Below, piece after piece: positions 8,345-17,767 of a stretch of DNA of 31,717 nt. The stretch is from positions 1-31,717 of the forward strand of contig JAVVUK010000008.1 of assembly GCA_036653215.1 (NCBI GenBank), in the 5' to 3' direction. Both the position numbers and the translations under genes were made by a program. The first letter of the stretch is position 1, and every line of letters begins with the position of its first letter. This stretch comes from JADFUS01 sp036653215. Its GTDB lineage: Bacteria; Bacteroidota; Bacteroidia; Bacteroidales; Rikenellaceae. The notes below the pieces were generated by a model that was not told the origin of the DNA, ran no database searches, and worked only from the letters and a program-made list of their open reading frames with translations.

Positions 8345-11300
8345 ATGGAAAACATAATATATCCCAACTATCTTTTTGAAACAAGTTGGGAGGTCTGCAA
8401 CAAAGTTGGAGGAATAAACACCGTAATAATCACCAAAGCTCGATTAGCAAAGAAAAAGCTTGGCGATAATTATATCCTCATTGGTCCCGACATACACAGA
8501 GGAGGCGTGATACCCGATTTTGATGAATTGCCAGAATTTAACAATTTTAGGGAGTATGCTCGTGCAAATGGAATACGAATACGTGTTGGACGTTGGAAAC
8601 TTGCAGATGGAACAATAACAATACTTGTCGATTTTAGCCATCTTGTCGCTACAAAAGACGAGATACTATCTGAACTATGGAACGATTACAAGATAGATTC
8701 TATAAGTGGTCAATGGGACTATATAGAACCTGTGCTTTTCGGATATGCAACAGGCTATTTTATAAAAAAACTATCGGCAACACGTACTCATAATAACGAA
8801 ACCGTCGTTGCTCATTTCCACGAATGGATGACAGCATCGGGTGCTTTATATCTAAAAAAATACGCACCTAATATAGTCACCGTATTTACGACACACGCAA
8901 CAATTATAGGACGTACGTTAGCGGGAAACGGATATAAGCTATATAGCGACATAGACAAATTTGACAGTGACAAATTAGCAAAAGATCTTGGCATAGAGGC
9001 AAAATATTCTATGGAGAAGATCTCAGCGCACGAATGTACAGCCTTTGCTACAGTGAGTGGTGTCACAAAACGAGAATGCGAAAATCTTCTCGGAGCAACA
9101 GTTGATATGGTTACTCCAAATGGCTTTAACAAAGACTTCACATGGAGTGGCAATGACCTTCTCTCTCGTCAAAGCAAGGCAAGAAGGAAACTTATTGAAG
9201 TAGCAGAGAAATGTCTCAACAGAAAATATGAAACAGAGCCTTTTATAATAGGCACAAGCGGCAGATATGAATTTTACAATAAAGGAATAGATGTATTTAT
9301 AGATGCTTTAAAAGAGATCGCCGAACAAGGGGGTAACAAAAGAGAGGTTTTGGCTTACATCACTGTTCCTGCAGGAAACAACGGAGTGCGTGACTTCTCA
9401 AAATATGAACAAGAGATCCCTAACGTAACTCACTACCTATCCGACTGGAACAACGATCCTATCGTACAAGCAGTGAGAAACAGCAAACTTATATCCAACA
9501 GAAGTAACGTACAGATAATTTTCGTCCCTGCATATATTTCTGAAAATGACGGGCTCTTTAATATGAGTTACTATGAGTTGCTTATCGGTATGCAACAAAC
9601 GGTATATGCTTCATATTATGAACCTTGGGGATATACCCCTATGGAGAGCATAGCATATGGGATCCCAACAATAACAACAAGCTTGGCTGGGTTTGGGCTT
9701 TGGGTAAAAGAGCATTTCACAGACAATGCCTCTATTGATGTAATTGAGCGTAACGACAATAACAGAGCAACGGTTGTTGAAGAGGTTACCAAAGCGATAA
9801 TAAGGGTTATGAAATGTAGTTCTAAAAACTATGAATTATTATCGGCAAATGCACTTGAGATAACAGATGATTTACTTTGGGATAAACTGATAATATACTA
9901 TTGGCGATTATATTCGACAGCAATAGCAAAAGACTCTAAGCGTGTGATATACGACATAGCTACACACGCCACAAAGAGTCCTTCGGAGCTTATCGAAGCG
10001 ACACTAAAACCAACATGGAGACGTATCATGATTGAACGTGATGTGCCTGAAAAGTTAAATAAATTAGACAAAATAGCCAAAAATTTATGGTGGTCATGGA
10101 ACACCGGAGGCAGCGAATTATTTAGATATATGAGCCCTGAGAAGTGGGATAAATATGGTAAAAACCCTGTTGCCCTACTCCACAACTTAGAATATTCACG
10201 ATTTATGGAATTGGAAAACGATGCCAATTTCTGCACCATGTTAGACTCGTTCTATAACAAATTTAAGACATATATAGAAAGACCTTACGACAAGAAATCA
10301 CCCAAAATTGCATATTTCAGCATGGAATATGGATTGGTAAACTTCCTTAAGATCTATTCTGGTGGTCTTGGCATTTTAGCAGGAGACTATCTAAAAGAGG
10401 CAAGTGACAAGAACGTAAATATGGTCGCTGTGGGTCTAATGTATAAATATGGATATTTCACACAAAAGATATCGGCTTCAGGAGCGCAAGAGGCTTTTTA
10501 TGAAGCAGAAAACTTCCAACGTCTTCCTATAAGTCCAGTTCGTGACAAAAATGGAAATTGGCTTGGGGTGACACTTCCTTTTCCAGGAAGAAGCGTCGAG
10601 GCAAAAATATGGCTTTGCGAAGTTGGAAAGACAAAATTATATCTTCTCGACACAGACCACACAGGGAATTTAGAAGAAGACCGCAACATAACACACCAAC
10701 TATATGGAGGCAATTGGAACGATCGTTTGGAACAAGAGATAGTGCTTGGCTTTGGTGGCATGAAAGCCCTTGATTTGCTTGATATTGATGCCGATGTATA
10801 TCATTGTAACGAAGGACACGCTGCTTTTATAGGTATAGAACGTATAAAAAACATAATGAACGATCATCACCTTAACTTCTATGAAGCAAAAGAAGTTGTT
10901 CATTCTTCATCTCTATTTACCACACATACTCCTGTACCTGCTGGGCATGACGCTTTTAGCGAAGAGATGATAAGAAGCTATCTTTCTAACATACCTGAAG
11001 AACTTGGCATATCGTGGAGACAATTTCTTGGGCTTGGGATGATAAACCCAGACGACCATAACGAGAAATTCTCTATGAGCTACTTAGCTTGCAGCCTATC
11101 TCAAGAGATAAACGGAGTCAGTATGCTTCACGGAGAAGTAAGCAAAGAGATATTATCACAACGATGGTTGGGATATTTCCCATCTGAGATGCACATAGGA
11201 TATGTGACAAATGGAGTTCACTACCCTACTTGGGCTTCCAAAGAGACCAAAGAGATTTATTGTAAGGCTTATGGTGATGGCTTTGAAGACGGAAACTATA

Positions 11301-12544
11301 AAAAGATAAAATGGTCTAACATATATAAAGTTGATGACAAAGAGATATGGAATGCTCGATTGTCACAAAAACAAGCTCTAATTGGCACAATCAAAAAAAG
11401 ACTTTCAGACCCTCAGCAATTTAGGTTTGACTCTCCTCGCCAATTGGTGCAAGTTAAAGACTCTTTACGCACAGATGTTCTTACAATCGGATTTGCTCGT
11501 CGTTTTGCCACATATAAACGTCCGATGCTACTTTTCGATAACTTAGACAGGTTAGCTAAGATAGTAAATAACCCTGAACGTCCAGTTCAGATATTGTTTG
11601 CCGGGAAGGCTCACCCAAATGATATTCCGGGTCAAGAGCTGATAAAAAAGATAGTCAGCATCGCCTCTATGCCACAGTTTTTAGGAAAAATCATCTTCTT
11701 GCAAAACTATGATATGAGACTTTCGAAAAAGCTTGTTAGTGGCGTTGACGTATGGCTAAACACACCAGAAAGACCATTAGAGGCTTCTGGAACATCGGGC
11801 GAAAAGGCTGCAATAAACGGAACTCTTCATTTTAGCGTTCTTGATGGTTGGTGGGTTGAAGGATACAAAGAAGGCGCAGGATGGTCGCTTCCTCAAAAAC
11901 CTACATTTGAAGATCACAGCCACCAAAACGAAGTAGATTCAGAAATGATATACAACATTATCGAAGAGCAGATTGCACCGCTTTACTACTCTCGTAACGA
12001 AAATAACATTCCTATCGACTGGGTACAATCGGTGAAAAAATGTATTTGCGAAATAGCATCTGAGTTTAACACAGGGCGTATGATGCAGGATTATGAGGAC
12101 AAATATTACAAAAAGCTACACGATCGTAAAAACTTCATGGTTGCCAATAACTTTGCCAAAACACGAGAACTTGCAGCGTGGAAAGATCGTGTACACAGAG
12201 AATGGAACAATGTGAAAGTGCTGAATGTTACTCAATACGATATTTTTAAAGCAGGCATAAAAGAGGGTGACACCTACAAAACAGAAGTCATTATGGATCT
12301 GGGAGCTATACAACCTCAAGACATAGGTGTTGAAGTTGTCATGGCAAGGCAGATAATAAACGGCAAGGTAGACATCATCCGAACCATAGAATTTGACTTT
12401 AAAGAGGAGAAAGACCATATCGCTGTGTTCCACAAAGAATTTAAATTGGACAACAACGGCTCTTTCGACATCTCTATAAGGATATTTGCTAAAAACCCAC
12501 TTATGGCATACCGTATGGATTTTGGCATTATAAAATGGATATAA
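8345..12544 (+). CDS. Glycogen synthase (GT3)-alpha-glucan phosphorylase (GT35) fusion protein
   Basis: The 1399-residue polypeptide holds two enzymes of opposite direction. Residues 1 to about 545 are a GT3 glycogen synthase of the eukaryotic type, expected to use UDP-glucose. They begin 'LFETSWEVCNKVGGINTV', include 'HFHEWMTASGALY' and 'TTHATIIGRTLAGN', and carry the catalytic E-x7-E pair as Glu426/Glu434 in 'YEPWGYTPMES'. From about 560 to the end is a full-length alpha-glucan phosphorylase of the shorter bacterial/archaeal subgroup. It opens with 'KLDKIAKNLWWSWN', has the phosphate-site stretch 'FARRFATYKRP', and has the pyridoxal-phosphate Lys1154 in 'ASGTSGEKAAING'. The phosphorylase releases glucose-1-phosphate from glycogen. 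No frameshift or stop separates the halves, and all key residues I can check are present, so both are probably active. It heads the glycogen run, 42 nt before the debranching gene. Confidence 0.93.
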   Translation: MENIIYPNYLFETSWEVCNKVGGINTVIITKARLAKKKLGDNYILIGPDIHRGGVIPDFDELPEFNNFREYARANGIRIRVGRWKLADGTITILVDFSHLVATKDEILSELWNDYKIDSISGQWDYIEPVLFGYATGYFIKKLSATRTHNNETVVAHFHEWMTASGALYLKKYAPNIVTVFTTHATIIGRTLAGNGYKLYSDIDKFDSDKLAKDLGIEAKYSMEKISAHECTAFATVSGVTKRECENLLGATVDMVTPNGFNKDFTWSGNDLLSRQSKARRKLIEVAEKCLNRKYETEPFIIGTSGRYEFYNKGIDVFIDALKEIAEQGGNKREVLAYITVPAGNNGVRDFSKYEQEIPNVTHYLSDWNNDPIVQAVRNSKLISNRSNVQIIFVPAYISENDGLFNMSYYELLIGMQQTVYASYYEPWGYTPMESIAYGIPTITTSLAGFGLWVKEHFTDNASIDVIERNDNNRATVVEEVTKAIIRVMKCSSKNYELLSANALEITDDLLWDKLIIYYWRLYSTAIAKDSKRVIYDIATHATKSPSELIEATLKPTWRRIMIERDVPEKLNKLDKIAKNLWWSWNTGGSELFRYMSPEKWDKYGKNPVALLHNLEYSRFMELENDANFCTMLDSFYNKFKTYIERPYDKKSPKIAYFSMEYGLVNFLKIYSGGLGILAGDYLKEASDKNVNMVAVGLMYKYGYFTQKISASGAQEAFYEAENFQRLPISPVRDKNGNWLGVTLPFPGRSVEAKIWLCEVGKTKLYLLDTDHTGNLEEDRNITHQLYGGNWNDRLEQEIVLGFGGMKALDLLDIDADVYHCNEGHAAFIGIERIKNIMNDHHLNFYEAKEVVHSSSLFTTHTPVPAGHDAFSEEMIRSYLSNIPEELGISWRQFLGLGMINPDDHNEKFSMSYLACSLSQEINGVSMLHGEVSKEILSQRWLGYFPSEMHIGYVTNGVHYPTWASKETKEIYCKAYGDGFEDGNYKKIKWSNIYKVDDKEIWNARLSQKQALIGTIKKRLSDPQQFRFDSPRQLVQVKDSLRTDVLTIGFARRFATYKRPMLLFDNLDRLAKIVNNPERPVQILFAGKAHPNDIPGQELIKKIVSIASMPQFLGKIIFLQNYDMRLSKKLVSGVDVWLNTPERPLEASGTSGEKAAINGTLHFSVLDGWWVEGYKEGAGWSLPQKPTFEDHSHQNEVDSEMIYNIIEEQIAPLYYSRNENNIPIDWVQSVKKCICEIASEFNTGRMMQDYEDKYYKKLHDRKNFMVANNFAKTRELAAWKDRVHREWNNVKVLNVTQYDIFKAGIKEGDTYKTEVIMDLGAIQPQDIGVEVVMARQIINGKVDIIRTIEFDFKEEKDHIAVFHKEFKLDNNGSFDISIRIFAKNPLMAYRMDFGIIKWI

Positions 12545-12586
12545 AATATTTCAATAAATTAAAAAGAGTTTCTTAAGTAGAATAAA

Positions 12587-14491
12587 ATGAAAAAGGATAT
12601 TAACAACGTTTATTTTTTGTCAGATAGTGAATATATATTCGCCAATAAATTTGGCGGATATGTATCGACATCTATCGGCTTCTATAACAGAAGAAAATAT
12701 CATTCATTATTTACTTCCGTAGAAGCGAAAAACGATTTTGTTCCATATACAATAGTCTCTAACATAGATGAGAGTGTCGAATATGGCAATAACAAATATG
12801 ATTTGGCTATTCACAAATATCCAAACATCTTATTTCCTCAAGGGGAGGATTATATAAAAGATATAGATAGAAAGTCTATGTCTGCCACTTATGCTGTTGG
12901 CGATGCTCTGCTGCACAAAGAGGTGCTTTGCATTGAAGACTCTCAACAAACTATTGTCAGATATACAGTAATAAAAAGCAATGGAGAGGTAACATTATCG
13001 TTAAACCCTCTACTGACATATCGCTCAATACATGGGCTGCTCCGTGCCAATAAAGACATAAATCCAAGCATCTATGACATAAACTTTGGTAAAGGTATTA
13101 GGCTCTATAACGATATGCCATGGTTAAACATACAATTTAACCAAGAATTCTCATTTCAAGAAAAGAGAGAGTGGTATTACAACATAGAATATGACACCGA
13201 ACGTGAAAGAGGCTATGACTATCAAGAAGATCTCTTTTCAATAGGTTCTTTCATTGTACCACTGAAATGCGGACAGAGCGTTGACGTATCTTTATCTCTT
13301 CTTTTTGAAGAATATATGGGGTTTGCAGCTAAATTTAACAAACACAAACAACTTCAATCCATAGAAGGATATTCACCAATAGAGGTGTTGCGTAAAAGAA
13401 GTTCTATGTTTGTGGTAAATCACGGAAATGACACTTCTGTTATTGCTGGCTATCCATGGTTTGGATCGTGGGGACGTGATAGTTTCATCTCTCTTCCCGG
13501 CTTAACTCTTTCTAATGGAGATGTAACCTCGTGTCATAAAGTTATCGCAAGCATGATCTCGAAGATGAAAGACGGACTCTTTGTTAACATGGGATCTGCC
13601 TATAACACTGTTGATGCCTCACTATGGTTCTTCTGGACATTACAAGAACTCGAAAAGCACACTTCTTCAGAAGAGATCACTAAAAAATATTTCAAGGTGA
13701 TGACCGACATATTATCGGCTTACAGAGACGGAAATAACAAAGGCATATCTATGAGAGACAATTCGTTGATATATGCCTCTGTGCCAGGTAAGGCATTGAC
13801 ATGGATGGACGCTTTGATTGACAACTGCGGCGTTACGGCACGTGACGGCTATCAAGTAGAGGTAAACGCACTATGGTATAACGCCGTATGCTACACCTTA
13901 TCTTTAGCAGAGAAGCACAACAAAGCCTCTTTCATAAAAAAATGGCACGATATGCCATCGAAGATAGAAAAAGGGTTTAGAGATACCTTTATCAACGACA
14001 CGACAAGCTATCTGAATGATTTTGTAAACGAGCATGAAGAGAACACTTTTATGCGTCCAAACCAAATTATAGCTTGTTCATTGGAGTATTCGCCTCTCAA
14101 CAAAGAGGAGAAAGAAAAGGTGTTTAAGGCTGTTAAAAGCCATCTTTTAACACCTATGGGACTAAGAACGTTATCGAAAGACAACCCTATGTATAAGCCT
14201 CATTGCTTTGGTACTCAAAGACAAAGAGACTTGGCTTATCACAATGGCACTGTGTGGGTATGGCAATTAGAACATTTTGTAAAATGCGGATTTAATTTAT
14301 ATGGAGAGAAGTATAAGAAAAGAGCAACGGACATATTAAAAGGCTTTGATGATGAGGTATGGAAAGTTGGCTTAGGTAGCATATCGGAAATATTTGACGG
14401 CGATTTGCCACACAAAGATTGCGGAACAATAGCTCAAGCATGGAGTGTGGCTTCACTAATAAGAATAGACGATATGATAAAGGAACAATAA
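12587..14491 (+). CDS. Glycogen debranching enzyme (amylo-alpha-1,6-glucosidase)
   Basis: The 634-residue protein has a bacterial GDE N-terminal domain ('YIFANKFGGYVSTSIGFYNRRKYHSLF' region, residues about 16-42, recognised by GGY and RRKYHSL) followed by an (alpha/alpha)6-barrel amylo-1,6-glucosidase domain (GH133). The barrel shows 'GYPWFGSWGRDSFISLPGL' with Asp298 in WGRDSF, and 'EIFDGDLPHKDCGTIAQAWS' near the C-terminus, both highly conserved in the family. It removes single glucose branch stubs left by the phosphorylase. It lies 42 nt after the synthase-phosphorylase gene and 12 nt before the GT4 gene, consistent with one operon. No separate transferase domain is present, as is normal for bacterial members. 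The cytoplasm is the expected location, as there is no signal peptide. Confidence 0.95.
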   Translation: MKKDINNVYFLSDSEYIFANKFGGYVSTSIGFYNRRKYHSLFTSVEAKNDFVPYTIVSNIDESVEYGNNKYDLAIHKYPNILFPQGEDYIKDIDRKSMSATYAVGDALLHKEVLCIEDSQQTIVRYTVIKSNGEVTLSLNPLLTYRSIHGLLRANKDINPSIYDINFGKGIRLYNDMPWLNIQFNQEFSFQEKREWYYNIEYDTERERGYDYQEDLFSIGSFIVPLKCGQSVDVSLSLLFEEYMGFAAKFNKHKQLQSIEGYSPIEVLRKRSSMFVVNHGNDTSVIAGYPWFGSWGRDSFISLPGLTLSNGDVTSCHKVIASMISKMKDGLFVNMGSAYNTVDASLWFFWTLQELEKHTSSEEITKKYFKVMTDILSAYRDGNNKGISMRDNSLIYASVPGKALTWMDALIDNCGVTARDGYQVEVNALWYNAVCYTLSLAEKHNKASFIKKWHDMPSKIEKGFRDTFINDTTSYLNDFVNEHEENTFMRPNQIIACSLEYSPLNKEEKEKVFKAVKSHLLTPMGLRTLSKDNPMYKPHCFGTQRQRDLAYHNGTVWVWQLEHFVKCGFNLYGEKYKKRATDILKGFDDEVWKVGLGSISEIFDGDLPHKDCGTIAQAWSVASLIRIDDMIKEQ

Positions 14492-14503
14492 AAAAAGATT
14501 GTT

Positions 14504-15772
14504 ATGAGAGTATTAATGTTTGGCTGGGAGTTTCCCCCTAATATCTCTGGAGGACTTGGAACAGCCTGTTACGGGATAGCTAAAAGTTTGAATGAACATG
14601 GAAACAAGATAATTTTCGTTATGCCTAAAGCATCTGGTAACGAAGACAAGACCTATGCTAAGATTATTAGTGCCGACCAGGTAGACGTGCTTAATACCTC
14701 GCAAGAATATCAAGATGTTTATCAACGGCTAAATTTAATAACCATAAACTCAACCATATTGCCATATATCTCCTCAATGGAATATCTGAGCCAAAAGCTA
14801 AAGGTAGAAAATATAATAACAGACAAATGGAGCCAAAGATATAAATTTGTAGGTGCTTATGGGTCAAGTCTTATGGAAGATGTCGCAAACTATGTGCAAG
14901 TAGCACGTCAAGTAGCACTCGACTATAAAGACGAATATGACGTTATTCATGCACACGACTGGTTAACTTTTAATGCAGGTATAGTAGCTAAATACATATC
15001 GGGGAAACCTCTTGTGGTACACGTCCATGCAACCGATTTTGATCGTGGAGGTGATGGGACGAGCGATGTTTTTAGAATAGAACTTGACGGCATGACACAC
15101 GCCGATAAGATCGTCGCTGTGAGTCAACTCACAAAAAATATTTTAATAGAAAAATATGGACAACCAGCCTCTAAAATAGAAGTTGTACACAACGGACTTG
15201 TAAGAGCCAATATAAAATCTAAAAGAGCTGATAAGAACATTGATGGTAAGATTGTTACGTTCTTAGGTCGTGTGACACAACAGAAAGGACCAACCTATTT
15301 TGTAGATGTCGCAAAAAAAATAATAGATAGTGTTCCTGATGTCCATTTTGTTATGGCAGGCAATGGAGATATGATGCCTATCATAATACGTATGGTTGCG
15401 GCCTCAGGTCTATCACATCGTTTTCACTTTACAGGTTTCCTTGCCGGTGGAGAGGTAAATAGAATGTTAGAGATGAGCAGCGTCTATGTGATGCCGTCTG
15501 TCTCAGAACCATTTGGGATCTCCCCTTTGGAAGCTATAAACTCATCTGTGCCTGTAATTATATCTAAACAATCTGGCGTTTCAGAAGTTCTCAATCACGC
15601 TTTAAAATTTGATTATTGGGACTTAGATGATTTGGCAGATAAAATAGTAGCTGTTTTGAAATACCCGGTATTAAGCGACACTCTTGTCAAAGAGGGGCAA
15701 AAAGAAGTTGCCGACCTCACTTGGGATAAGGTTGCCAATAAGTTAGAATGTATTTATAAATCGATTATTTAA
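14504..15772 (+). CDS. GT4-family glycosyltransferase of the glycogen cluster
   Basis: The 422-residue GT-B glycosyltransferase starts 'MRVLMFGWEFPPNISGGLG', a signature shared with glycogen/starch synthase-like GT4 enzymes of Bacteroidetes. The acceptor-side 'DVIHAHDWLTFNAG' follows, then 'GRVTQQKGPTYFV' at the start of the nucleotide-sugar domain. The donor-binding E-x7-E motif is seen in 'SEPFGISPLEAI'. The donor and product cannot be read from sequence. Its place between the debranching enzyme and GH57 gene, with gaps of 12 and 10 nt, ties it to alpha-glucan metabolism. It could start new chains, make a short maltooligosaccharide, or elongate glycogen beside the GT3 domain. No signal peptide or membrane segment is visible. 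Confidence 0.85.
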   Translation: MRVLMFGWEFPPNISGGLGTACYGIAKSLNEHGNKIIFVMPKASGNEDKTYAKIISADQVDVLNTSQEYQDVYQRLNLITINSTILPYISSMEYLSQKLKVENIITDKWSQRYKFVGAYGSSLMEDVANYVQVARQVALDYKDEYDVIHAHDWLTFNAGIVAKYISGKPLVVHVHATDFDRGGDGTSDVFRIELDGMTHADKIVAVSQLTKNILIEKYGQPASKIEVVHNGLVRANIKSKRADKNIDGKIVTFLGRVTQQKGPTYFVDVAKKIIDSVPDVHFVMAGNGDMMPIIIRMVAASGLSHRFHFTGFLAGGEVNRMLEMSSVYVMPSVSEPFGISPLEAINSSVPVIISKQSGVSEVLNHALKFDYWDLDDLADKIVAVLKYPVLSDTLVKEGQKEVADLTWDKVANKLECIYKSII

Positions 15773-15782
15773 ATTTGACAAT

Positions 15783-16994
15783 ATGAAAACTATTTGTTTG
15801 CATTTTCAGGCACACCAACCATATAAATTAAAAAAATATAGGTTTTTTAATATCGGCAAAGATCATTTATATGCAGATGATAATGCTAATGACGATAATT
15901 TAAAAAGTGTTAGCAACAATTGCTACTCTCCTTTAAACTCTCTTTTAGAAGAACTTACCAAAGAGTATGGAAAGTCATTTAAAGCATCTATCAGCATCTC
16001 TGGGCTCTTGGCTCAGCAACTAAAGGAAAAAGAAAAAGACACCTTCGACACATTTTGCCGTGCCGCCAAAGGCGGTTCTATTGAAGTTGTAGGTGAGACA
16101 TATGCACACTCTCTTGCTTGTCTTGGCGACAATAAAGAGTTTGAACGTCAAGTTCAGAAGCAGCAACAGATGATAAAAAAGGATTTTAAACAAACAGCTA
16201 CTACATTTTGCAATACAGACTTAGTATTCAATAATGTAATTGCAGATATGGTTTCCGATCTTGGTTTTAAAACTATTTTAACAGAAGGTGCGGAAGCATT
16301 ATTAGCATGGCGTAGTCCTAACTATGTATACAACTCGACAGGAAAATCAACAATTAACATATTAACACGAAACCATCGTCTATCAGACAACATAACATTT
16401 GGGTATCACGCCTTAGGTGGAGGTGACACATCAATCTCGTCACGTCGTTTTATAGATATGATAAAAAATGAAGAGCAGGGAGATGTAATAAACCTTTTCT
16501 TAGACTATGAGACTTTTGGAGGATACATATCGAGAGAAAATGGGATATTCGACTTTCTACGAGCTTTCGTAAATGAGGTTTGCGCCGATAGTGATTTACA
16601 ATTTGCCACTCCATCTGAAGTGGTGAAAAGCACAAAGTCGTGTGATACAATAGGCGTTACGGCGGCTATTTCGTGTGCTAATGCACGTCGCAACCTATCT
16701 ACATGGCTTGAAAACGAACTTCAACGTGAGGCTTTCTCACAACTATACTCTCTTGGTGACGACATACGAAAAAGCGGAAACAAAAGCCTTATTGAAGCAT
16801 GGGAAATACTACAATCGTCCGATCACTTTTGCACCATCTCTTTTAAGGACGAGGAAAGGCACCATGGACATAACCGAGATTTCAGCATTCAATCGCCATA
16901 TGATGCCTTTATAAACTACATGAATGTCATAGCCGATCTCATTCTCCAAGTGAAAGAGAGCAAGAGTAAAGGTGTCATTAAGATTAAAGAATAG
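15783..16994 (+). CDS. GH57 alpha-amylase-like protein, possibly catalytically impaired
   Basis: The 403-residue protein belongs to GH57. It has the N-terminal HQP motif (His11-Pro13), 'GSIEVVGETYAHSLACL' (region 2), 'LGFKTILTEGAEALLAWRSP', 'LFLDYETFGGY' with Asp241, and the C-terminal 'SPYDAFINYMNV' typical of Bacteroidetes members. From memory, close homologues read RNTE at the nucleophile region, whereas here it is 'CNTD' with Asp146 in place of the catalytic Glu. The usual E-x-Q after DYETFG and the DEERD motif are also changed, to 'GYIS' and 'NARRN'. It is somewhat shorter than the roughly 430-480 residues I expect. It may be an inactive or altered-specificity member, for example a glucan-binding helper. 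It starts 10 nt after the GT4 gene in the same run. Confidence 0.85.
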   Translation: MKTICLHFQAHQPYKLKKYRFFNIGKDHLYADDNANDDNLKSVSNNCYSPLNSLLEELTKEYGKSFKASISISGLLAQQLKEKEKDTFDTFCRAAKGGSIEVVGETYAHSLACLGDNKEFERQVQKQQQMIKKDFKQTATTFCNTDLVFNNVIADMVSDLGFKTILTEGAEALLAWRSPNYVYNSTGKSTINILTRNHRLSDNITFGYHALGGGDTSISSRRFIDMIKNEEQGDVINLFLDYETFGGYISRENGIFDFLRAFVNEVCADSDLQFATPSEVVKSTKSCDTIGVTAAISCANARRNLSTWLENELQREAFSQLYSLGDDIRKSGNKSLIEAWEILQSSDHFCTISFKDEERHHGHNRDFSIQSPYDAFINYMNVIADLILQVKESKSKGVIKIKE

Positions 16995-17014
16995 AAAGTT
17001 TACAAAATTATTAT

Positions 17015-17022
17015 TACTTTTG
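17015..17022 (+). promoter_or_regulatory. Possible -7 element ahead of pdxJ
   Basis: TACTTTTG matches TAnnTTTG and lies in the 53-nt gap between the GH57 gene and pdxJ, 25 nt before the start codon. No TTTG is found at the -33 position, so pdxJ could have a weak internal promoter or depend on read-through. Confidence 0.35.
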
Positions 17023-17047
17023 TATTCTATACCGAAAAAGTAGTGAT

Positions 17048-17767
17048 ATGACAAAACTAAGCGTTAACATAAATAAAATAGCCACCATACGCAACGCACG
17101 TGGAGGGAACACCCCTAATGTAGTTGAAGCAGCCATAAATTGTGAACTTTTTGGTGCAGAGGGGATAACTGTACACCCTCGCCCAGACGAGAGACACATA
17201 CGATATAATGATGTACGAGAATTAAAAAAAGTCGTAAAGACAGAATTTAACATCGAAGGTTATCCTTGTGATAGCTTTATAGATCTTGTTTTAGAAGTTC
17301 TTCCTAATCAAGTGACCCTTGTTCCCGACCCTCCAGAAGCGTTAACCTCTTCAAGCGGATGGGACACTATAACACACGGCAAAGAATTATCTCGCATAGT
17401 CAAGATTTTTAAAGATAAAGGCATTCGTGTCTCTATATTCTTAAATCCAGATCCTAATCTTATACAATCGGCTGCTGAGACAGGTACAGACAGGGTCGAG
17501 CTGTATACAGAGCCCTATGCAACTCTATATCCTCAAGATAGGGAAACAGCAATAAAACATTTCGTAGAAACAGCTTTAGAAGCTCAAAAATATAACTTAG
17601 GAATAAACGCAGGACACGACTTAAGCCTCAAAAATCTAAGATACTTCCATGAAAACATACCTAACCTACTTGAGGTTAGCATTGGTCATGCCCTAATCTC
17701 AGATGCACTATATCTTGGATTGGAAAACACAATTCAATTATACAGAAGAGAGCTTACAGTAAGATGA
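17048..17767 (+). CDS. pdxJ: Pyridoxine 5'-phosphate synthase
   Basis: The 239-residue TIM-barrel enzyme condenses 1-deoxy-D-xylulose 5-phosphate with 3-amino-2-oxopropyl phosphate to give pyridoxine 5'-phosphate in the DXP-dependent vitamin B6 route. The family pattern is unmistakable: 'LSVNINKIATIRNARGGNTP', 'GAEGITVHPRPDERHI', 'VTLVPDPPEALTSSSGWD' (family form VPExRxElTTExGLD), and 'LGINAGHDLSLKNL' near the C-terminus. Length is normal. The gene lies 53 nt after the glycogen genes and its stop overlaps the cca start (ATGA), so it is translationally coupled to cca. Confidence 0.97.
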   Translation: MTKLSVNINKIATIRNARGGNTPNVVEAAINCELFGAEGITVHPRPDERHIRYNDVRELKKVVKTEFNIEGYPCDSFIDLVLEVLPNQVTLVPDPPEALTSSSGWDTITHGKELSRIVKIFKDKGIRVSIFLNPDPNLIQSAAETGTDRVELYTEPYATLYPQDRETAIKHFVETALEAQKYNLGINAGHDLSLKNLRYFHENIPNLLEVSIGHALISDALYLGLENTIQLYRRELTVR

